The notes beneath the pieces were generated by a model that saw only the letters and a list, made by a program, of their open reading frames with translations, searched no databases and was not told the origin of the DNA. From Carettochelys insculpta (Eukaryota; Chordata; Testudines; Carettochelyidae), in assembly GCF_033958435.1 (NCBI RefSeq), contig NC_134138.1:267445798-267509797 (forward strand): a stretch of DNA of 64,000 nucleotides, read 5' to 3'. The translations under genes were made by a program, and so were the position numbers. Below are positions 43,225 to 56,600 of the stretch, piece after piece (within the stretch, counting starts at the first letter, position 1; each line of letters begins with the position of its first letter).

Positions 43225-43425
43225 CCTCTGTTAGGGGGAGGGACAGCTGAGTGGTTTTACCTAAACCTGCTTAAACTCAGAGTTGTGAGTTCAGCCCTTT
43301 TGGGGGGGGGCGGCATTTAGGGATGTGGGGCAAACTGTCAGGGATGGTGCTTGGTCCTGGTGTGAGTGCAGTGGACTGGACCCAAAGACCTCTGAAGTTC
43401 CCTTCCAGTTCTTTGAGATAAATAT
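43225..43425 (+). mobile_element. CR1 LINE 3' end
   Basis: GAGGGACAGCTGAGTGGTTT, GAGTTGTGAGTTCAGCCC, a G-run, CTGTCAGGGATGGTGCTTGG, GTGGACTGGACCCAAAGACC and TTCCCTTCCAGTTCTTTGAG form a sense CR1 3' end. Confidence 0.85.
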
Positions 43426-44750
43426 GTCTCTGCATTATTATTTCTTCCTTCCCGCAACTCCTGGGGTGAGTTCTCAGCCTGGCTGCCAGAGAGGTAACTG
43501 CAGTTCCTTCCATCTGCCTTCTGACATGCATAAGGAGGTTGCTTGTTGTATTTTTTGCAAGGTCCGGGCAAGCTTGTGGACAGATGGATGTCAACTCTGA
43601 CTTACAGATGTTGCATGAGAGAACTCAAATGCAGATGCACTCCCATTCCCCCACCACACACTCTTGAATTACAGCCTCTTAAATACATAAGACATTACAA
43701 AAAGAGAGAGAGAGATTCAGCTGACCAGCAGTGTTGAAGTAGAGTGACACTGAGGTCTTATCCAGCTGCTCATGGTCTTAAAAACACTTGCCAGAACTCC
43801 ACACTGTTCAATTGTCAGATCAATTTAGGCCCTGTCAGGGTACAGAAAGTGGGGTCCTGCAAAAACCTTAAAAACACCTTGCCTAAAAGGCTCTACTTAA
43901 AAAGCTCCCCAGGGTCACAGATTTCTCTAATTCTGGTTTTGTAGACTGCCACAACTCTAGTGGGGAGGGGAGGGGAGCGGAGTAAGGAAACCCAAACCTT
44001 TAACCTAGGAAGACACACTTGGGGTGTTTCCTCTTACCCCTCCTTCAGGGGAGAGTTTAGAAGCAAAGAGCTGTAAGCTGAAAGGTCAGCTAAGGGATTG
44101 GTATACACAGACTCTTCTCTAGAACACAGACATCAAACCATTGCCTTTAAAAAAAAAAAAAAAAAAGGGGGGGGGGGCGGGGCACAGATAGTGTTTTCAC
44201 AAAAGGAGAGAAAACATTCATACATTTTGGTTGCAGCACAGAGTGTTACTTCCCTGGGATTCAGCTTAGATGTTACAGAATACAGGGGGAAAAATTATTA
44301 ACCTGAGCAACTCCACACCAAGTCCAAAAATAAAAAATAACCTGATTGCATATAACTAAACTTTTCCTTTCTATTTACATATCTGTGGCTGACATGAGAG
44401 GGCTATGTATTTACTGGATTCATTCCAGCTGCTTAGATGCAATAATTTCTGTGTCTTCCTTCATCAGCCACACAGATGAAGATCCCTCAGACTGCATTTG
44501 TTCTCAGTTTGAAATAATTCTTACCTGACCACCCACTGTTGAGAGCCCTCTGTTAACCCTTTACAGGTATTCATTCATGACAGGCCTCAAAAACACTTTA
44601 AAAATATTTTTTTACAAAGCTGAATATTAAGTGTAAAAGAAATTTTAAAGAAAGGATCTTCTGTAGTGCTTGTAACTTACACATAGCAGTGCTCTTCATA
44701 GGAGCACACAGGAGCCTGAAAGTGAAACTGATCAGTCTGTTTGAGGTTCT
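43426..44750 (+). other. Intron, nothing recognised except a homopolymer pair
   Basis: An A-run directly followed by a G-run lies at about 44149-44176. No exon or repeat family identified. Confidence 0.45.
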
Positions 44751-44754
44751 CTAA

Positions 44755-45050
44755 CTATATTTCACTGTGGCCCCTACATGTTGCCAGGAGTGGGGGCTGA
44801 AACATGGCTCCACCAGAGCCCCACCACTTGGCATGTGGGGGTGGGGGACAAAGCCAAAGGACTTAAGTCTCAGGCTGGGGGCCTGTAACCTGAGCCCCAT
44901 CATTAAAGGCTGAAGTCGTTGGGCTCAGCTTTGGTCCCAGGTGGTAGAGTTTGGGCTTTGGCCCTGGTCCTCAGCAAGTCTAACACCAGCCCTGGTGACC
45001 CCATTAAAATGGGGTTGTGACACATGACCTACATTTTGAAAACCAGTGAT
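44755..45050. mobile_element. hAT end fragment, GC-rich
   Basis: The right end ACATTTTGAAAACCAGTG resembles the GTTTGAGAAACCACTG end of hAT elements, preceded by CATTAAAATGGGGTTGTGAC. The upstream part is a GC-rich GGGGGCTG / GCCCTGG block. A matching left end was not clear. Confidence 0.5.
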
Positions 45051-45324
45051 CTGTTTTCATTGTCTAAATAGAGAAAAGAGTGGAAAATAGCTGTTCAAAA
45101 TACTTCTCGGTTTTAGTAGTTTGCAGTGTAAATAACACGGATATTTATAAAATGCGTGATTATTAAACCAACATTTTCTCCGCTGCCCAGGTGCTGAAAA
45201 GTGGCATAGTACTAATAAATTGTGAGGGGGACTAATAAGGATTTTGAAAGAGAACGACAGTCTTGTTTTCTCTCTCTTTTCTCCATTGCTTTCTTTTTCT
45301 GGTCTTTGCCCCCATGTGTTAAAC

Positions 45325-45537
45325 CCAATCTACACTTAAAATGCTGCATCAGTACAGCTGCGCTGCTCAGTGAAGGCATTACTACGCTGATGGAGAACTT
45401 CTGCTGTTGATTTAATCTCCTTCCCTGGGGAGGAGGTGGTATTAGGTTTGTATAATTGTGGTGCTCAGGGGTGTGGATTTTGAACACTCTGAATGACTCA
45501 GCTTATATGGGTGTTAGTTTATAGTATAGATGTGACC
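45325..45537. mobile_element. Harbinger-type MITE
   Basis: CAATCTACACTTAAAATGCT, GCATCAGTACAGCTGCGCTG, CTACGCTGATGGAGAACTTC and a right end ATAGTATAGATGTGACCTC. The palindromic middle (AGTGAAGGCATTACTACGCT) is typical of a common turtle MITE. Confidence 0.65.
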
Positions 45538-46560
45538 TCAGTTCCAGGTAACTGAAAAGGTTTCTGGTACCTGCAACTCCTGAATTACAGTATTTTTCTA
45601 CTGTAGTTACCCCCTTGCTCTGTTGAGAGGGTTCTTGCAAAGACATTAGATGCTACTTTTCTATTTGCCTACAGCGCACGCTACTTTTCTTCAGCAAATA
45701 GGGGAAGCAGCATGAATTGGTGGCAGTGACTGACAAAAACCTCATTTTTCATGTAAAAAACTATCTTCTGTAGAAAATATGTTATTGTGTGTGTCAAAAA
45801 TATGCAGCCTTTCAGCTGTGAAAGAATTAACGTGACTTCTTTTAGAATTCACCTCAGTTGATCCAGCCCTGTTGTCCTTTAAGGTAAGCAGTGTAAGTAG
45901 CTAGCAGTCAAAGTGGGGAAGGGAAGAGAGAGTGAGCCCACCTGAGGCTGACCTAGTGCTCTCTGACATTTTATGTATTTGAAGAGAGAGACAATTTCTA
46001 TAAGTTATGTGGGTATTTCTGAAGACTGCACCTCATATTAATCTTGAGAGTGAGGTGTATCTGTATGCCTTTCTAAAGTGAGGATATTTATTCTGTACCT
46101 TTTTAATTTTCATCTTCAGCCTTTGCTGCTTCACAGACTTTTACATGAATAGCCCCATTGAAACGAATGAGGTTATTCACGTACTCATTCTCCTCTAAGG
46201 ATTTGCAAAATTGCAGCCTAAATTATCATGACTCCTCAGCTTCATTTCAGGTGTTTCTCTTTTGGAAGAGGGAGTGCAGGAGAGTATTAGTTTAGTGTAC
46301 CAAGAAAAGGGGAAACCAACACTTGAACTATAAGGTCTGGCCCAAACTAGGAAAGACTTTGGGTTCCCAATTTTTTAAAATCAGGATAAAATATGTGTTC
46401 CAGTACTCTGGAGTGCTGAGGATTAATTAAAGTTGGCAAAGAGCTTTGATGATGAAGCCCTTGTTGTTGAAGCAAAAAAAATCTATGCTATGTTGTTTTG
46501 TTCATAGCAAAGGCAATCTTTTCAAACTGACATTTTCAAAGATTGGTATGGTTTAGGCAG
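45538..46560 (+). other. Intron, nothing recognised
   Basis: No repeat or exon identified. Confidence 0.4.
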
Positions 46561-46763
46561 CAGGGGTCCATGACCCTGGCACACAAGTCAGTGTTCATCG
46601 GCTCGCAAAGTGGGAGCTAAGCCCTGCCCCTCCTCCCCAGTGCAGCTGAGAGCTTGCTAGTGCTACCAACCACCACTACTGACACGGTAAAGCACCACAT
46701 CTTAATTTATTTATTAAAATTCAAATTTTGGCACTTTTGCACCAGAAGGATTGCTGACTCCTG
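46561..46763. mobile_element. Nonautonomous hAT element, short
   Basis: Ends CAGGGGTC and GACTCCTG are inverted repeats with one mismatch; same family as 13629-13946 by the shared GGTAAAGC..TTAATTTATTTATTAAA interior in opposite orientation. No clear target duplication. Confidence 0.7.
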
Positions 46764-46837
46764 ATTTATTATGGAACAATAGACCATTCCTCCCTCATCA
46801 ACTTCTTGCCAAATCAGGTTCAGAATCTCATGGCAGG

Positions 46838-46925
46838 GCTATGTTGCAAAGACAGGTTGATCTAAGTTATGATAGTAGCATAACTCAGATTGATGTAGCT
46901 TAGATCTACGTACCTCAGGATGCAT
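46838..46925. mobile_element. MITE fragment
   Basis: GGGCTATGTTGCAAAGACAG, GTTGATCTAAGTTATG and AGATTGATGTAGCTTAGATC resemble the GTCGACCTAAGTTACGCTAC type MITE. Only part is present. Confidence 0.45.
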
Positions 46926-47227
46926 AGGAAAAAACCTACCATAAACTGCCCTTACTTGTCTTTACTAGACTTGGTAAATTGACCACCAGTGAATTAGTTG
47001 CAACAGCATCAATCCACCCAGTTACAGAGAGAAGTTTTAATGGCATCTGAGTGGTGTGTACCTTGAGCTGCTCCAAATGAATGAGATTGACGTGGTCTTT
47101 CTCAAATTTTGAATTTAAAAATGTAGTTAAAAATGTGAAGTTAAAAAACTTCTGACATTTTGATTTTTAAATTTCTAATTTTGGTGACATTTTTGAAAAT
47201 TGGGATAAATTTATTGACATATCAGTA

Positions 47228-47522
47228 CAGGTTAAACATCTGTAGTCTGGCCCCATTGGGCTCTGACGAGTGCTGAACCGTGGGAGGTCACTATTGTCTG
47301 ACAGCGTTACCAACACTTCCACTGCTTACTGGGCTCTCCGAAGACATTTAGAGGTAAATTACAGCTACATAACAGCACTGAACTCTGAGAGCCAGGACAG
47401 GTGGCTGTAAACAAACTTTATGTGACTGTGGGAAACTTGGCCACACGTATTATAAGTGGACATATGGCTAACTAAAATCATTCCAGACCATGGATGTTTC
47501 TGGGCTAGAGAGATTCAACCTG
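47228..47522. mobile_element. Tigger-type (Tc/mariner) MITE, 295 bp
   Basis: Ends CAGGTTAAACATCTGTAGTC and GGGCTAGAGAGATTCAACCTG are inverted repeats of the CAGGTTGAACCTCTCTAGTC type, flanked on both sides by TA (47226-47227, 47523-47524), the Tc/mariner target. No transposase. Confidence 0.85.
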
Positions 47523-49440
47523 TAATCCCTTGGCTCTTGATGACCTCATGCTTAGTTAGACAGCATGATTTTTTAGGATGGGGTATCAATTATTCCGTGT
47601 ATGTACAGCTCTGAGAATTCTACGGACTCGGCAAACAGTTCTTCTGCACTATTTTGGATAGGGATATAAAATCCTATTTAATTGGTTAAATGATAGGCTA
47701 ATCTACTTGTTAACCAATTTTGGGGGTGTGTGACAGCTTTGGCCCATGTGGGAGAGTCCTCACCCGTGATGACCTTGTGGGGCTAGAGCATCACCTTTCC
47801 CACACCGGGGAGTGGGAGGTTATTCCAGCCCCTCCTGGTTAATCGTAACCAATAAGCCTCATCCGTTGCACTTCTTCTCCAGCTTAATTAAACAGGAGTT
47901 GATGGAGATGAACAGCTGCGGTGACTGCTAAGATGTTTGTTAATAAAGGCAGTATTTAATTGTGTTAGGAAAGACACTAAAAGTTAGCCATTTTGATTAT
48001 GAATGACACTCACTACATCTCCATTGTCCCTCCCAGTGCCCCACTGATCTTCAGAATGAGAAATGTATTCCACCAGGATATCTACCCTAGCACCCCTTTC
48101 CCTATGTACACCCTTCCTCCCCACCCAAAAGTAGAGAATTTTCAAGTGTTGAGGGGGCCAGTGAGCTATGCTACCTTGTGTGCCTACCTTCACAGAGTGT
48201 TCTTTCTTCTGTGTATTCCCCACTCATTTTTCTTTTGTTGCTTGTTTCCCCTGCTAGTCTCCCCCGCCAAAAAAACAAAACCACTAAACTAGAAACATAC
48301 TTGAGAGGTGTTGTATCCCATTCGTGGTCATGGGAGTTTTTCAGCATTCTTCTGTCTTCTTTCTCTCCTTAGCCTAAATGTAGCTGAGACTGCTGCTGCT
48401 GCTGCTTCTCCTTTCTTCTCACATCCCATTCAGACAAGTAGTACAGTTCTGCTGAAATGCTGCATACTGTGGCTGTGAGCACATTCTGTGTATATGTTGC
48501 AAGGGAGTGGAGTCAACCTGCAGAGAAAGCTGAGACTGTGTGGAAGAAACAGATGAAAGGGGAAGGATGCATCCTTTTGTTCTCATTTCTCATTGTTTTT
48601 GGGGAGTATAATCTTGTTTTTACTTAAGTGTGACTATTATTTTGTCATGTTGGGCTCTGTCCCTTTAAGATGCAACCTGTATATTGGCATGCCTTCGAAC
48701 ATTCCTGATTTTTATTGGACCAGCATTTCCCCACACTCAGGAACCTAAAAACAGACTGTATTGTGGGCACTGGCTTTGCGTGGCTTATAAGTGTTCTGAA
48801 TGTCGGTAGGGGTGCAGTTCTCTGGGGGTTACCCCCAACTCCCACCTCCTTGAATCTGACTGCAGCTGGGAGTCAGTTCCATGGCATGTGTGTTCACAGT
48901 GTAGCTCGGTTTGTTCCAGAAGTCTCAGGGTATGTAGGAAACATCAGGAATGCCTGATGCTATCTTACCCCAAGACAAGCACTAACTCCAGCTAATGCTA
49001 TGGTGCAGACGCTGGCCAGCAGATGATGTTTTTTAATCAGGTAATTTATGTATAGTCCTATAACAGCTTTCCACAGCACCCAGCTGTGGGGAAAGCTGGT
49101 CAAGGAATGACTGTTTCCTAGACTTCACCCTCTAATCCTCTGCCCCTGGCCTCTTCTGCAGGACCACTGCCAAGGAACTTCCATCAGTCAGGGAGATCTC
49201 TGGTAATGGAGATTGGATGTGAGGGATTGCAGGGCAGGGAGGGACAGCTCTTTGGGCACTTGGTTGAAAATCATTGGGGTGAAGGATGGCAGGCATTATT
49301 GGAATGGGGAGTTGCTCAGTAGCATTATCTTCCAAATGCGGGAGGTTGTTTGTATTTCCCTTACTTAATTCACAGTGTTTGCACTATTAGGCTTCCATTG
49401 CAGTTCTAACAGGAACCCTGCCGTGAACAGTGCTGACAAT
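47523..49440 (+). other. Intron, weak hAT remnant only
   Basis: ATTTAATTGGTTAAATGATA, CTTGTTAACCAATTTT and CTGGTTAATCGTAACCAATA at about 47675-47855 suggest a diverged hAT with TTAACC-type ends. A short CTG/CTT run is at about 48391-48409. Nothing else was recognised. Confidence 0.4.
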
Positions 49441-49444
49441 GGGA

Positions 49445-49530
49445 GCTCTGTGTAAGATCCAGAACTTGTCTCTTTTACCAGCAGAAGTTGGTCCAATAAA
49501 AGAGATTTCCTCGCCTGCCTGGCCTTTTCC
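49445..49530 (+). mobile_element. SINE/LINE tail fragment
   Basis: TAAGATCCAGAACTTGTCTC, TTTTACCAGCAGAAGTTGGT and CCAATAAAAGAGATTTCCTC match the ACCAACAGAAGTTGGTCCAATAAAAGATATTACCTC tail of a turtle SINE group. Confidence 0.75.
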
Positions 49531-52490
49531 TCTCCATAGTAACTTATTTCTGTATACGCCTAGCTCTGTGCTTTTTAATAACCATTGAGCTTTCTTAGCA
49601 CACAGTGAAAAGGCTTAAGGTCTGCCGTGCAAGTGTTGATTGTGTCTTTAGTGACAGCTGGCTTCTCTTCCCATGGTGTGTTTTTTTTTTTTTTTTTTTT
49701 TAACCAGACTAGGGCTTATTTATGGTATACCTGATACATTCAACTCCAAAGACAAGGACCAGTCCAGAATGTCAAAGCTCAGGGATACCACCCATACAGA
49801 TGAGACCTTCAGTCCTAAAATGGAAAACTCTTGAAGATGGTAAGGAAGCTGTCTTGCAACGTCGGGAAGTAGGCAGATCTGAAGGAGGTCAGCATCCCAA
49901 GCTCCAGCATTCTATGCTCTGCTTTGCAGATTCAGTAGCAGCAGAAAAGATGCCTACTTAGACCTGTGCCTCATCTTTCTCCTTTTGTGCTTCAGCCTGC
50001 GCATTCACTTCTTTTGCCACTTGGCAAATGGCACACATGGGAGGGGGCAGAGGAGAGCAGGAGTGGGCTTCCTGCTCATTGTTAAGAATATATTCCTTTC
50101 ACTTGTGTGTTTTTCAGAGTGCTGACTTACATTTTCATTCAGTTGTGATTTAGTGAATGGCCAAGCTAGAAAAGGAATAAAAAAAAAAAGATTTAACATA
50201 GATGATTCAGGACAGCATTGAACAGAGCAGAGCAGAGGGGTACTTATACTGCGGTGGATATGCATGACATTTCTCTCTGCTGGCCTGTCATAGTAGGAGT
50301 CTCTTGGACTCAGCTTCCTTTCTCTAAAATCCCTCATATTCTCCATGTTTATTATAGATGCATTGCTCCCAGGTGTGGCTTCATTAGGAAGGTTTGCCTT
50401 GTTGGGGAGGCATCTGGAAGTACACGACTGATTGGTACTAGCTTGGAGCCACACCTATTTTTGCTGTATTCTGCCATACATCTAGCCAGGCAGGTTAGTT
50501 AGGACTCTGTCAAGCCAACAGGTGGCAACAGAATTTCCTGGATCTGAACCCAGGCAGAGCTGTGATAATATCTTTGAGGTATTTTGCTACTGAGTGGGTG
50601 AGGGGAGCAAGCAGAAATCTCCATTACAGATTTACACTTGTTGCAGCAGTATTCTTATCAATGCACAGGAAAATGCAAGTTGCAAAACCCAGGCTCCTTC
50701 AGCACATGACTCCACCCCCATTCCCCATACCTTCTTTGTTTGCAGTGAGAGAATCCTGCCAGACTCAGGGGTTGGATGCCTCTGGTCCCGCCCTCAACTC
50801 CCCCCCACCCCCACCCCCGCATCTTCATTCCAGCATGAATCACTTCTTAATCCAAAGGCTTTCAATCAGGCAGACACAGCAGACAGGAATTTTGTTTTTG
50901 TTTTCTTGCCGCACTTGCTTGTTACATGCTGTCACCCATACTGTCTTCAACCTAGCCAGTTGTGCCTGAGCCAGCTGCTGCATTCTGTCTGCTCAGCAGT
51001 GTCCGGTAGCAAAGTCCTTTTCCATTAATGACTGGGAAAAAAATTCCCTTAGTTTCTGAAGGAATCCAGCTGCAGTGCCTGGCTGTTGGGGATGTTTTGA
51101 ATATAAGGAAGAGCCAAATCTTATTTCAAAAGTTGTGATCAAAACTGAGTTGCTATAGTGCAGACAACATACTGAAAAGCTGATAAAAATCTGGGAAGTC
51201 ACTTTTAGGGCACGGGATTTACTCAGGCATATTAGATGCACATTTAAATCTTGATTTTTTGTTTAACACTCCTACCAGGACAACGTGGAAGTTTGCTAAA
51301 GATTTTGAATGTGCCATGTTGCATTTTTTCCAAGAAACAAATATAACTTTTTATTCTAATCATGGCCTCTTTCACGGCTCCTGTCAGATGAAGAATAGAA
51401 TTTTTCTTATCTTTCAGATTTCCTTCTCCCAAAATCCCCAAAAGAAATTGAAAGGATGTATTTCAGAAACTTTTATTTAAGTCTGTATTAGGATCCGTTC
51501 TTAAGCTATCCCTCATCCTCCCCACCCACAAATGTGTCCCTTAGATATTAAGTTCCATTCTTTGAGGGGATTCTCTCTGTATTGTGGTTTGAAAGAAAAG
51601 CACAAGCTCTTCTTAACACTTAGCTCTTTCATTCAGGTTTACCATACATCAGAATCTGTGCTTTGTATGATGTGGCCTTTTGGCTGCTGAGTATTGCATT
51701 TCACACTTTCTTCCTCCTGAGTAATGGAGGTAGCTTGGCTGTTCCATATTTTTCTTTTTCTTTTATTTGTCTGGGCTACAGAATCTTGAGACTAGATTGT
51801 TGGATTGCTCTCCCCAGATGCACCAGTAAGAGTGTTCTCTGTAGTCAGTGGATACTGACTCCTACCATATATGACCTTATATGATTTTGTTTTGGCCTTG
51901 TTCTTCGCTACACCGCAAATCAGTCCCCTGTTATTCCATCTCTTTAACCGTCCAAATTCATCCGGTTTAGCTTCATTGCATAGGTTTATAATTTAGTGGC
52001 CAGTTGCCTCACCAATTTCAAGTGGTTGTGGATCAGTTTAAATCTTTCATTTCCATACTGCATATTTCCAGTGCTTCTGGACCTGCCATATGAGGCAGTA
52101 TGCAGGATTTGTCTTCAATAATACTTGTTTCAGGAAACCTTGGAAATGCTGTAACTCCAGTTCTCTGCTCCATTTTGCCAAAGACTTAATAATAAGGGGT
52201 GGTGCTTGGGAATTATGATAAGAAACTGGTCTCTCTTTCTTGGTCACCTGAGGGGTTCATGACAGGGTCATGGTTCATCAACTCCAGTAGCTTTTGTTAC
52301 TGCACCATAATGAAAAAGCATAGTGCAGCCCTGGATCACTTACCTAAACCTTTGCAGTGGCCCCCTCATCAAAACTTATTGCCTGCTCCCGCTGAAAGCC
52401 CATCCTATGACATCTGAAATTCAGAAGCTCTTGGCAATCATCTTCCTTATTTTACTGCATGTAGTGACAGCATGCTGCTGTTTTCCTACT
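49531..52490 (+). other. Intron, nothing recognised
   Basis: A T-run of about 22 bases lies at 49681-49702 and a C/A-rich run at about 50798-50819. Open frames up to about 149 codons (50005-50454, -) carry no family motif. Confidence 0.45.
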
Positions 52491-53042
52491 GCAGTAGAAC
52501 CCTGAGATACACATACTCAAGTTGCTCGAATCTCGGGTTAATGTGACTGCGAGTGGCTGAGTATTGGTGCCTCGTTCCAGGCTGCCCAGCATTCAGGGGA
52601 GGTGGGACACTGACCATTGTAGCAGTACTGGTCAGTTTCCTGACTTCTGTGAGTTGCAGGTAGCCAGGTGCCAGCTCCCCGCTACTCACAGGAGTGGAGA
52701 AACTGCCCATCAGTAGCGGAAGTCTGACTCGCTCTCCATGATGAGCTGTTTTCCTGCTCCTGTTGGATGCCTCTTTGCTCCTGTCAGGGGTGGCCAGAGT
52801 CATGTTGCTGCCACTGACAAGAGCTGGAAAACTGACCAGTGCAGCAGTACTGATCAGTTTTCTGTTGGGAGTAGAAGGGAGCTGGAGCCTGGCTCCCAGC
52901 TCCATGCTGCTCATAGAAGACAGGCAAATGTCCAGCGCTGCTGTGCTGGTCAGTTTCCTGTCTCCCGCAAGTAATGCGAAATTTGACTTATGCAGGGTTG
53001 CACAGGAATGCAAGCTCTGCATAAGTTGGGGGTCTGCTGTAT
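52491..53042. mobile_element. Tigger-type element with internal minisatellite
   Basis: Left end CAGTAGAACCCTGAGATACA and right end GTTGGGGGTCTGCTGTA are inverted repeats of the CAGCAGACCCYCRACTTA type; TA occurs at both borders. Inside, a unit containing GTRCTGGTCAGTTTCCTG recurs at about 52626, 52845 and 52942. A 191-codon open frame on the minus strand is a by-product of the repeats. Confidence 0.75.
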
Positions 53043-53544
53043 AAACCAAGCCTTGTATCACTTGACTGGCCTGTTATATTCCTTGTGGTACTTCTACTGC
53101 TGTTTAAGATCTGCTGACCTGAGGTATGTAAAAGGTCTTGGGAAGAGAGAGATGGGGAAAATTGAAGGCTATCAAATATCTGTGATTTTTGAGTGATACC
53201 ACGACCCCACTTAAGTAAAACAGTTTTACTGCTGAGGTTTACTCTCGGAGCCAAAGACAGAAAACCTTTCCATAGCATTTTTGCTGTACCTTTTGCAAGT
53301 GAAACTTTCAGAGAAGACACCTCCCCCCCCACCCCGTTATCGGGGGAAAAAAAAGGGGGGGGGACTCTCAGGATCCAGTTTTGACAGACTTTTGTTTATT
53401 TCATCCATTCATAAGTTTTAGTTCATTATTTTTCAGTGTTGCGAACATCAATCAAGCCGTCTTCCTTTATTTCCAATGTTTCAATTAGCTAATTTCAGAT
53501 CAATTGTTTAAATGTAAAGAGTTTTGTGCAGTATTGTGCATATT

Positions 53545-53600
53545 GATGGTTAGACTAGATGACCCTTGTGGTCCCTTGTTACCCTCTGATTTTTATGGTT
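53545..53600 (+). mobile_element. CR1 3' tail
   Basis: GGTTAGACTAGATGACCCTT, GTGGTCCC and CTGATTTTTATG match the CR1 end GGACTAGATGACC..GAGGTCCC..CTATGATTCTATG. Confidence 0.7.
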
Positions 53601-56600
53601 AAGGCCAGGCCTTGGCATTTGGTTTTAGTTTGTAATCTAATACCCAGCTGCTTCATCATCAAACTACAAGCAGCTATTTAGTGGGTCAGCTAGTGTTAAG
53701 GAATGCATTGTGGTACTGCTTACTTCATTAAATGGAAAGCTTATACGCAGAACAGTGAGGTTCAGTTTAAAAAAAAAAGCCTACAAATAAAAGCTTTTTA
53801 TGTGGATGTTTACTCTCTCCGTGTGGGTTCTGAGGCAAAAAGAGGTAGATTTATATCTTGTAGTTTATGCAGACGTTCTTGGTGATGAGAGCTGAGGCAG
53901 TTTTCAGTGTGTCAGGGAACTGACTGGACTAACAAAAATGATAGATCTGCAGCTGTTCTGTTGCCTCATAATCTCTGGCAGGGGAAGCCAGGGAGAAAAA
54001 CCACACACAATGGAAGAAATTGTGATTCACGTTGTATTTGTGTTTCATGTACCCTGGAAATAAACTGCAGCTTGAACTGTAATTTTGAAAGAAGGTGTTA
54101 CCTATGCCCAAGTTTGGGATGTCTTGTGATCGCACACAGCATCAACAACCCTTGAATCTCTAGCATAGCTTTAAAGAGGAAATAAATAGTTGATTAGATC
54201 AGCACATACATATGGATTCTAAGCATTCCATACATTGCTGAGATGCAGGTGGCAGCTTGAGACGCAACATAAGAGTTTGAATTTGTGACTCCTGAGAGTG
54301 ATATTGGTGGAAAATGCAGAGACTGGTGCATATGCTCTCTCTCTAATTTGGCTTAACTTTCAAACAGTGTGTAGTGTAAATACTAAATTTAAAAATTGGA
54401 AACATACTGCCTGTAAGTGTACCATGCTAACTGAAGTCCTCTATCTCTGTTGCAAGCAACAGCAGTTGTCAGTTTGCCTCTGCCCCCTTCTGGAATGGCC
54501 ATCTCTGGTTTGTAAGATGTTAGTTCAGTTTCCCAAGTCAGTTGTTTAAATCCTGATGATGTGATATGGTCACATCTCTACTAGGAAGTGGATTAAAGTC
54601 ACTGGTTTACACAGATGGCTGAATAGCCATTGGGTGATATTTACTTCTAGCTGCTGCTGATGAGGGTGAGGCTTGAACCATGGACACAGAAGTATACACA
54701 TCTTTGTTGTGTGTTCCATTTCCAACCCTTTGAGCTACTCAGTCCAATAAAACATTTATTAGGTGGGGAGCTGTGTGCTCCAAGCAGTGTCAAGCTTCCA
54801 AAGTTTTTGTAAGGGAGAGAGCGTAAGAGAATGTCAAAAGGAATTTGTTAAATAGTATTTGGATCGTCTCACTGGCTAATATCTGGCTGTAAGGAGTCTG
54901 GTAACAAAGTAGGGCTTTTAGCTATGGACAGCTGGGTTCTGAAATGAATGCTTTTAATTTATTTATTTTTTTTCCCTCACCAGGGTGAGAAGCAAAGATT
55001 CTTAAGAGGATATGAGATTCAGATGTCTCACTGCCTCAGGATAAGTACAAGAGCTGACAGACTCCTTCCTAGTCATCAACAGGTTGAGGAGATAATCTTA
55101 AAGATGGCTAGCCCTGTATGTTAGAAAACAAATGTTCATAATCTGTCAGTCTGCTTCCTCTGTGGTAAGGAATGGGCAGTGGGGTTGCTTGCTCTTCTGC
55201 TAGTCAAATTCCTAGTCCACTGTTGGAGCCTTAGCTCCAAATCTTTTCTTTGCTCAGTCTTGTCTGACTATAGTTATTGTTGAGGGGTAGATACCAAATG
55301 CTGCAACAGAACCTGAGACCTGGTATTGCCACTTAAGATGGAAGTAATCCTGCATTAGCTGTCAACAGTATTACCACATACGGCCTCTTGGTAGGCCAGC
55401 CGCTGAATTGCGGTTATAGTTTAAATACTTGAGCAGATCAGACCTAGTATCTCGATAAAAGGTAGGCATTTGGAATCCTTTGGAATCCAAGAAGGAGCTT
55501 CAGTTTCTTGAAACAAAACCACCATACTTTTTAAAAAAAAAAAAACAAAAACGAAAACAAAAAACAACAACAAAACCAGAACAAAATGCAAGCATGGAAT
55601 TGCTGACCACAAACATGGGATCAGTTTGAAGGACCCCTGGTTGTGTGGCCTGATCTGGTTTCACAACAGGCATTCTTGTGACTTTTTTGATCCAGGCATA
55701 GTCTGTTGTTTGATTCAGTTTGGTTCAGCAGTTGCCTTGAAGGGTTTTGAAGATGACTTGCTCTGTCTAGCTGTTAACCTTTTGTGTAGAATGGACACAA
55801 TAAATATTCCTAGGAATTGTATAAGGAATATCAGCATGTAAAAACTGGCAAGATATTACACATAGGATGGACATTTGTATGAAAACACAATACATCTGGT
55901 CTTAAGCAAAGTGCCATTGACTTCAGTGGAGGTGCATGTGGGTAAGGATGTCATAGTATGGCATTACATCTATATTGTGTTTAAAGATATTTTTATATGT
56001 GTATAAATTGTTGCAACTTATTGCCCTATTTTTCAGACGTTTCTTTGCTCAATAAGTAGTAGTGCTGGGCCCTACGAACAACTTAATTAAGGAAGGTTTG
56101 GAACAACACCTTTTTTTGTATCTCCTTCTGTTGGTTTGAGATCACATTAGAGATCTTGAGTGAGTTTGCAGCTGTCTGCAGTAGGTTACACTTCTTTTTA
56201 TCAGAGTAACTCAGTATTGCTTATCAGATCCCTGGGTAGGAGTTGGGTTTCATGGGTAAAAGAGCAACATTCTTTAATGCAGAAATGAATTCAAGAAGAA
56301 TTGGAGAGACTGTAGTTCACACTTGCTCCAACTCTTGTTACATTAAGGCGATGGAGGACAGTGAAAAAGGGTAATGGTCTCTTGACAGACACTTGCTTTT
56401 CATGTCCTGGCAAGAAAAAACACAAGTGTTCTAAAATAGCATGGATGAAGGCAGTATCCTTAGGGAATGGATCTGTGTGCTAAGCATCACTGGAGATGGT
56501 TCTAGCTGCTTTGAGACAGAACAGTAAAAATGCAAGTAGTAGTTGCTAGTATTTTATCCAGAAGGGTTAAGACATCCTTCAATTCTAGTGTATGCTTTTC

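Noticed and set aside
50005..50454. 149-codon minus-strand frame
   Set aside because: No motif, starts with a non-ATG codon, contains a homopolymer-derived segment and has an overlapping frame on the other strand.
52486..53061. 191-codon minus-strand open frame
   Set aside because: It runs through the minisatellite of a Tigger-type element and is repetitive; no protein family fits.
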